DNA of 64,000 nucleotides. Source: Xiphydria camelus. Lineage: Eukaryota > Arthropoda > Insecta > Hymenoptera > Xiphydriidae. Position 1 is the stretch's first letter. The number at the start of each line of letters is the position of its first letter. The stretch is from positions 20,562,278 to 20,626,277 of the forward strand of contig OY783194.1 in assembly GCA_963678675.1 (NCBI GenBank), given 5' to 3'. A program made the position numbers and the translations under genes. This document shows, piece by piece, positions 58,834 through 64,000 of this stretch. The notes under the pieces were generated by a model. That model was not told where the DNA came from. It made no database searches and saw only the letters and a list, made by a program, of their open reading frames with translations.

Positions 58834-59018
58834 TGTTAGGATTATCGGGTGAAATAACTAGACGATTCTTATATACTTTCACAGCGTTTATTGTAGCCAA
58901 ACTCCACTGCTCACGTTTCACACCGAAGTGACGCTTTCCCTTTCACCAAGCGGTAGAGCGGCGGACGCGCATGCGCCTACTATGAGTAAAGGGCAGAAGA
59001 GGGCGCTATATTCTGACA
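58834..59018 (-). repeat. Copia 5' LTR
   Basis: 184 of 185 bases identical to the other LTR (one A/G difference in gtgacRctttccc), which points to a recent insertion. Confidence 0.93.
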
Positions 59019-59023
59019 GTTAA

Positions 59024-60181
59024 ACAGTATAAATAATTATTGGATGTAATTTTCAATCTTTTTCAAGCTAGCGCTAGCAAATTTAATCGATAACAGAAAG
59101 AACACTAATTTTGTTTTAACAATTAAAAACATTTAATCATTTGCGTAACGTACCTCTTATTAAAGACGTGATGTTCTCACAGACTTGCAATCCTTTTCTG
59201 TTATTTTTTCCAGAAAAGTTCATTTCAACTGCCAGTTCATGACCAATAAGATTGTTGAGAACTCTTCTTGTGGTCTCGCCAAAATCTTTTCCTCCTAGGA
59301 GTCCCTTAGGTAGCTTCGCTTCGCGGTGCGTCGCTTCGCCTAAGTGTGCTTTAACCTTTAACCTAACCTAAAAATTCGCGGACTCACTGACTCTCCTGAC
59401 TCTATATACTATACATATATGTATATGGGGCATTCCATGTCAACTTTTAGTAGTAGAAACTTTTGGGTCTCCGATTTAGTTATTGATTTTTTAAAAAGTA
59501 TCTTTAATCAATATAAAAACTGGCCTAAATTTTCAGAACGATTCCATAAGTCGTTCAGCTGTTATTCATTTTTATATTTCTAATTTTTTTTCTTTTCATC
59601 GCGATTTACGGCTTAAATTAACAAAATATGAAAAAAATGAGCCATGTGAAAAATTTGTATTTTTTTGATTTCGAAAAAAAAGTGTAGTGTTTTTTATTGA
59701 CAATAGAAACAAAAAGTGTTATATCTCAAAACCGAAATTTTTAATTTCCATGAATTTTTTACCCTAAATTTCGACATTTCTTTTACGGTAATTTTGAGAG
59801 CACTTGGAAAGTGGGACCTCCCATAGAAATTTTTAATGAATTTTTTAGTGATTTGAAATGTCAGAATTGACTTTATTTATGCTAGCTTAGAATGGATTTT
59901 TTTTTGCCCTGCTATAATGTAATTCCAATACATGATTTTATAAAATTGTACAAAATTTGTTATTAATATGACAGATCGAATTATTAAAATGTAATCCTAC
60001 AAATATGGGTCGTAGTATCTAAAAATGCCTGATGCATTAGTATGTTTATGGTAGTGTATTGCATTAGTATTCGGTCTCATACGTGGATAACTCGGATTCA
60101 ATTCTCACTGACAGCCGAAACTTTTTCAAAAAATTTTACAGCAAATATCTGGTCAATTTTAAGTTTTAATTATTTTTTTAA
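59024..60181. other. Non-coding DNA between Copia and piggyBac 2
   Basis: AT-rich. A block at 59437 (gggcattccatgtcaactttt) resembles the GGGTCATTCC family start. No gene. Confidence 0.45.
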
Positions 60182-60372
60182 CCCTCAAACCGAAACACCG
60201 GCTTATAGTACATAATGGGAAACATCCGGTCTGAGGGACCCCATACTAGAGATATCTACATAGAGATATTCTTTTTGATTTTAGAGGGAACGTTTTATAT
60301 TCTTAACCATGAAAATCGACTGAACTACTTAAAATCTATTTATTTAAACAAAGGGGTAATTACATAAATATT

Positions 60373-60478
60373 AACAAAACTTAGAATGAAAGTAATACAC
60401 AACGGTATAACAAAACTTAGAATGAAAGTAATACACAACGGTATGACAAAACTTAGAATGAAAGTAAACAAAATGGTA
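60373..60478. repeat. 36-bp tandem repeat, three copies
   Basis: acaaaacttagaatgaaagt plus taatacacaacggtat, repeated at 60376, 60412 and 60448, the last shortened. Near the end of piggyBac 2 and perhaps a subterminal array. Confidence 0.85.
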
Positions 60479-60498
60479 TTTAATTATTAATAATAAAG

Positions 60499-61630
60499 TT
60501 AGACCTCCATTGTGGCACAATTGATGCATACTTTTCTGCTGCACTCCAAGCAAATAGGATTGCTACATTTTATGCATTTGTATGACGTTTTTCTCTCTTT
60601 CTGAGGTGGACATTTAGAACAGGTTTTGCGTTTTTGAAGTTTGTCGGATGGAACTTCGTCGGTAGGATTTTCTAGTTCTTCGGGAATGACTTCACGTATT
60701 AGCGACTTTATATCTCTAGGAAGATTTGGAATTGATAAGCGTCTCCTAAGATGCGGTTCTATGAGTGACATAGCCAAACTTTCAATAAAATTGTTCCTTC
60801 TTATTGTAGGATTTTGACGATAACACAAATATAATATGAAACTGTTGACACAGCTTACGTTTACTAGGGTGTAAAATATTACTAACGGCCATCTCCTGGT
60901 TCTTCTGTTAGATGAATATAAAGCACTTTTCATATCTAGAAGGTCTACACCACTTTTTGTTTCATTATAGTAGCAGACAATTTCCGGTTTATTTTTATCG
61001 GGATCGGTTTCGACCCTATCATGCATTGATGATATAAGCACAACTGCTCTTTTTACTTTCGGAACAATAGACAACAGTGTTACGGGCATATCAGCCGCGA
61101 ATCCATAAAGTACTGATCCTATCGGTCTGGATTTATTTGCCTTGAACTCTGGTGGTATAATAGATTTGTTTTGCTTCATAGTTCCTACATACGTGAGAGA
61201 TCTTTTTCTAAGTTCTTCCACCAACTCCAATGATGTAAACCAATTGTCGGCCGTGATGTTCCGGTTCGATCCTCCAAGCGGTTTGCATAGGCGTAAAGTT
61301 GATTGAGTGGGTTTCAGAAGCCTACGTTCTTCTTCAGAGAGTCCAATTCCGTCGCTGTCTTTTCCCGTGTAAATATAAGCATTAAAAATGTAAGAACTGT
61401 AGGAGTCAGCCAAGCATTGAATTTTAATGCCATATTTTGCTGGTTTCTTTGGCATATACATGCGAAATCCACATTTCCCTCTAAAAGGGACAAGCATTTC
61501 GTCCACTGTTACGTTTTCACTAAGACAGTACATTTCTTGAGAGTTTTGAATAAAAGCGTTGAATATTTCGGAGATAGCTGCGGCACGGTCCGTTTTTTTC
61601 TCTCCTCGCGAGTTGTGGAATCGTCAAACC
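60499..61630 (-). pseudogene. piggyBac transposase 2, catalytic and C-terminal part
   Basis: RFDDSTTREE, then a one-base gain in an A-run near 61597, then MYCLSENVTVDEMLVPFRGK (first Asp), ITADNWFTSLELV (second), KSGVDLLDMKSALYS (third) and the RRWPLVIF block. The C-terminal Cys-rich domain has CSKC, CIKC, CLEC and CINC. Stop at 60499. It belongs to a different piggyBac subgroup from element 1, judged by sequence. Confidence 0.9.
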
Positions 61631-61991
61631 TACACTGAAAAAAATCTTTAGTTTTAACAGCAATACATTTCTGGCTGAGACTTTCTAGCCATTCCCCCCT
61701 AAAAATATTTTTATTACAGTAATTCTATTAGTTGTATTTGAGATACAGCATTGCTACGTTAGCAGTCCAAGTATTGCTAACAGATATGTTTGATGCAGCA
61801 ATATGGCATCTGATTACTTAATATACTAGAAAGGTTATCCTAAGCAGATGACGTATTCTTACCCCAACTGTATGATTATACGTAATATAGGTATATAGGT
61901 ATAGTTAGCTGGACTATAAAACGTATGTTTACACCAACTGTAAACTTATGTGTAGTGTGACTGAACGGTATGGCTGGGTGGACTATACTGG

Positions 61992-62329
61992 ATGCCTCGC
62001 GCAGTTCCACACAGTTGCAGGGACCCCTTCGGCCGGGCTTGGTCGGTATTCGAGCAATTTTTACCGGTAGAAGTCGAGTCGGTAGTTAGAGTTGGTGTCA
62101 ATTCGGGAGATCGAAGCGTCTAACTTCGAAATCGTGGATTTGTAAATTATGGTGAGTAATTTCCATTATTCACAAATTCACGATTTCGAGATTAGACGCT
62201 TCGATCTCCCGAATTGCCACCAACTCTAATTACCGACTCGACTTCTACCGGTAAAAGTGGCTCGAATACCGACCAAGCCCGGCCGAAGAGGTCCCTGCAA
62301 CTGTGCGGTTCTGTGCCCGAGGCATACGA
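61992..62329. repeat. 340-bp palindrome related to the CAGTATGT fold-back core
   Basis: cagggaccccttcggccggg and onward pairs with its inverse at 62270-62300. The centre, tcgggagatcgaagcgtcta, is shared with 2166-2185. Confidence 0.7.
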
Positions 62330-62449
62330 AATACCGGTAGAAGTCGAGTCGGTACCCCGATAGCAAATTAAATATTTATTTAAATATTTTTGCCGAGATA
62401 TCTCAGTGTTGCATTATATAAAGGCCTGTTTTAGCTAAGACCACTTGAA

Positions 62450-62661
62450 GAGTCGGTGGCGCAATTGGTAGAATGCGAGCATTCCCAGTCTCGAAGCATC
62501 TCATCTAAGGAACGCAGGTTCAAATCCCGGTGTGGGCCCCGCGACATTGCACTTTCTCGTCGCGGGATCACCCGAGCTCCACACACCTCCGGATTTCTAG
62601 CCAAACCTGGGGGTGGTGCGTAAATGCATTTCCCCTTCTATAAAAAAAAAAAAAAAAAAAA
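62450..62661 (+). mobile_element. tRNA-derived SINE
   Basis: A tRNA-like head has a box A TGGCGCAATTGG (62457-62468) and a box B GGTTCAAATCC (62517-62527), about 50 bp apart, the internal promoter of RNA polymerase III. A GC-rich unrelated body follows, and an A-tail of 20 bases (62642-62661). It does not fold as a normal tRNA. Target duplications not clear. Confidence 0.75.
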
Positions 62662-62763
62662 TCGAATCCCGGAAGGGTTGGAAAAAAACCGACACCCCAG
62701 TAGGCGGGTTGGCAGGCGGCAGGATAGGCGTGCGCGCGCCCCCTTTTTGCAAAATCCTACTTT

Positions 62764-62961
62764 CAATTTAGCAATACGGTATAGCTGACACAGCTATACT
62801 GCTTGTCTAAACGAACCAAAATTCCCGCGCAATTTAGCAATACGGTATAGCTGACACAGCTATACTGCTTGTCTAGATGAACCAGAATTTCCGTGCAATT
62901 TAGCGATACGGTACAGCTTACGTAGGCATACTGCACGTCTAAATCAATCAGAATAAATAAC
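62764..62961. repeat. 66-bp tandem repeat, three copies
   Basis: caatttagcaatacggtata begins at 62764, 62830 and 62896. The third copy is the most diverged. Confidence 0.9.
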
Positions 62962-63142
62962 TGGCTCAACAGTACAGCGCAGCTTGACACAAACATCACG
63001 ATATTGTTACTTTAAACATATTAGCTTAGCCATACTCGTCCGGCTGTCTTAAGAAAACTTCTGGCTGTGGCCACGGTGGCTAGAAATTCTGGTTGATTCA
63101 GCCAGAATTATTGCTCAATTCCCTGAAAATTTTTTTTCAGTG

Positions 63143-63581
63143 TAAGAGCAGTTCCTAATATTTAAAAGCGCTTGACAGACATGGTTGCTCTAAAAATATG
63201 TCTCCCGGTTAAACCCTTTGCAAATAATGACTTCATATTTTCATGGCCAGATTTATAAATTGAAGTAAGCATAAGCAAACCGATAAATGCATGTATTTCA
63301 ACAGTATCAGTATTTCTATAATTTGACTTATTGCTTTCGGGATTTAGTTTGTTTCTAGTTGAAATTAATTTAGCGTTTGTGTAAAGGACAATTTTATAAA
63401 TCATTTCATCGTCAAATAAACATTTCCAAATTTCGATCTTGCCGGGATTCACCAGTTGGGTAGCTTTTCGTGTAAGTCCAGATAACACTGATCGACAAAA
63501 TTTAACTTTTTGTCTGTTAAATGAATTACAATGCCTGTTTCTAATGGAATTTTTTGCTCTGATTTTAAATTTACATAGCAT
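63143..63581 (-). pseudogene. piggyBac transposase 2, N-terminal part
   Basis: KIEIWKCLFDDEMIYKIVLY, then IHAFIGLLMLTSIYKSGHEN and IFRATMSVKRF, matching the family's EI.AF.GLL...G......W and FR..MS..RF blocks. An in-frame TAA follows KRF. The frame then leads to the insertion site, where TA is duplicated. Confidence 0.87.
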
Positions 63582-63680
63582 TTTTTTGTAACGGGTAAGG
63601 TTTTCTTGTAATACTAAATTAAAAGGTTCATACTGTCGTAAAGTGATTAGTATTATTTAATGTACTGACATGTATTAATC

Positions 63681-64000
63681 TCAATCAAAATGGATAGTTT
63701 TTAACGATTTTCTACTGTATTTGGCTTGAGGAACATCCCTTTTTAGTGTCCAACAATAGTCTGCTAGCATATTTGGATTCCATTTTCCCTGATAGCGTTT
63801 TTCTATGGTTGAAATATCTTGGTGGAACCGCTCGCCGTGTTCGTCGCTCACATCGCCTAGATTTTCGGGAAAGAAGTCCAAGTGTGAATCCAGAAAATGT
63901 ATTTTTAAGGACATGTTACATCCCAGAGCTTTATAATTTAGAAGGAGTTCTGAAACTAGTTCTCTATAGTTCTCAGCTTTTCTATTGCCAAGAAATTCTG
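63681..64000 (-). pseudogene. ERFHQD-type mobile family, C-terminal part, partial at window edge
   Basis: Runs from the window edge: FLNYKALGCNMSLKIHFLDS, then DEHGERFHQDISTIEKRYQG, MLADYCWTLKRDVPQAKYSR and KSLKTIHFD-stop. Clearly the same family as 31423-31809 but a longer and better kept copy. It is probably an independent element next to piggyBac 2. Its 5' end lies outside the window. Confidence 0.6.

Larger units (their letters stand above)
45631..59018 (-). mobile_element. Copia-family LTR retrotransposon with nested insertions, TSD GTTAA
   Basis: Two 185-bp LTRs (45631-45815 and 58834-59018) differ at one base and are flanked by GTTAA (45626-45630, 59019-59023). The order gag - protease - integrase - RT - RNase H is that of Copia (Pseudoviridae-type). 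Without its inserts the element is about 7.3 kb, including a 1.55-kb leader. Breaks: 5.1-kb insert in integrase, an extra base after the RT active site, a 912-bp solo LTR between RT and RNase H, and a lost base at the start of RNase H. It cannot code for a complete polyprotein. Confidence 0.95.
61633..63142. mobile_element. 1.5-kb element, TIR CACTGAAAAAAAtt, TA TSD, inside piggyBac 2
   Basis: Ends CACTGAAAAAAA and inverse TTTTTTTCAGTG, flanked by TA (61631-61632, 63143-63144). It contains a palindrome, a SINE and a tandem repeat, but no transposase. gctagaaattctggttgattc near 63080 pairs loosely with the left end. Confidence 0.75.
60182..63650 (-). mobile_element. piggyBac element 2, broken; right end not seen
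   Basis: The left terminus CCCTCAAACCGAAACACCGG follows TTAA (60178-60181). The transposase is in two parts around the insert 61633-63142. No matching CCCT end was found before 64000. Confidence 0.75.

Noticed and set aside
62450..62545. Possible functional tRNA gene
   Set aside because: Box A and box B are present but the acceptor and other stems do not pair as a tRNA, and the sequence continues into a SINE body with an A-tail.
62763..62999. Repetitive open frame with Tyr-Ser-Cys-Val-Ser-Tyr repeats
   Set aside because: Arises from the 66-bp tandem repeat; no start context or family.

Overview
This is animal nuclear DNA, almost certainly from an arthropod and probably an insect (an ant or other hymenopteran would fit, but the sequence does not prove it). 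The genes have introns with GT..AG borders, and the rest is AT-rich DNA packed with insect-type transposons: piggyBac, mariner, PIF/Harbinger, pogo-like ends, Copia, a LINE, a tRNA-derived SINE and many fold-back MITEs. No bacterial, phage or CRISPR feature was seen.

Only two host genes are recognisable, and they are arranged head to head. NRDE2 runs on the minus strand from its start codon at 24726 to beyond position 1. Six coding exons are visible (24657-24726, 22972-23636, 6181-6783, 4821-5089, 4316-4650, 1-73), giving about 672 codons. Splice phases agree except for one apparent missing base near 6370-6373. WWOX runs on the plus strand from a start codon at 28643. Five exons are visible (28643-28737, 33618-33682, 33978-34214, 40873-41068, 41149-41334), covering both WW domains and the first half of the dehydrogenase domain. 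The rest was not found and probably lies past the window. Most of the 3.9 kb between the two start codons is transposon sequence, so the ancestral gap was probably a short shared promoter.

The introns hold most of the repeats. NRDE2 intron 2 (6784-22971, 16.2 kb) contains a LINE fragment split by a fold-back element, a 9.8 kb composite PIF/Harbinger element (10798-20589, TAA target duplication) loaded with nested MITEs, a 1.1 kb palindrome and a solo LTR. WWOX introns hold a mariner fold-back derivative, piggyBac-type MITEs at TTAA, a pogo-like fragment and a hammerhead-like motif.

From 45631 to 59018 lies a Copia retrotransposon on the minus strand with 185-bp LTRs that differ at one base and a GTTAA target duplication. 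It is interrupted by a 912-bp solo LTR and by a 5.1-kb DNA transposon (49085-54201), which itself carries a TTAA MITE and a nearly intact piggyBac. From 60182 onward is a second, broken piggyBac, split by a TA-flanked element that contains a SINE.

The best candidate for something undescribed is a group of three elements whose ends read TAGTAC or TAGTC and which sit between 3-bp duplications (13594-15362, 37944-39375, 49085-54201). Two carry what looks like the same kind of small terminal exon coding an acidic tail. The largest carries a spliced gene of a widespread but, to me, unnamed mobile family.
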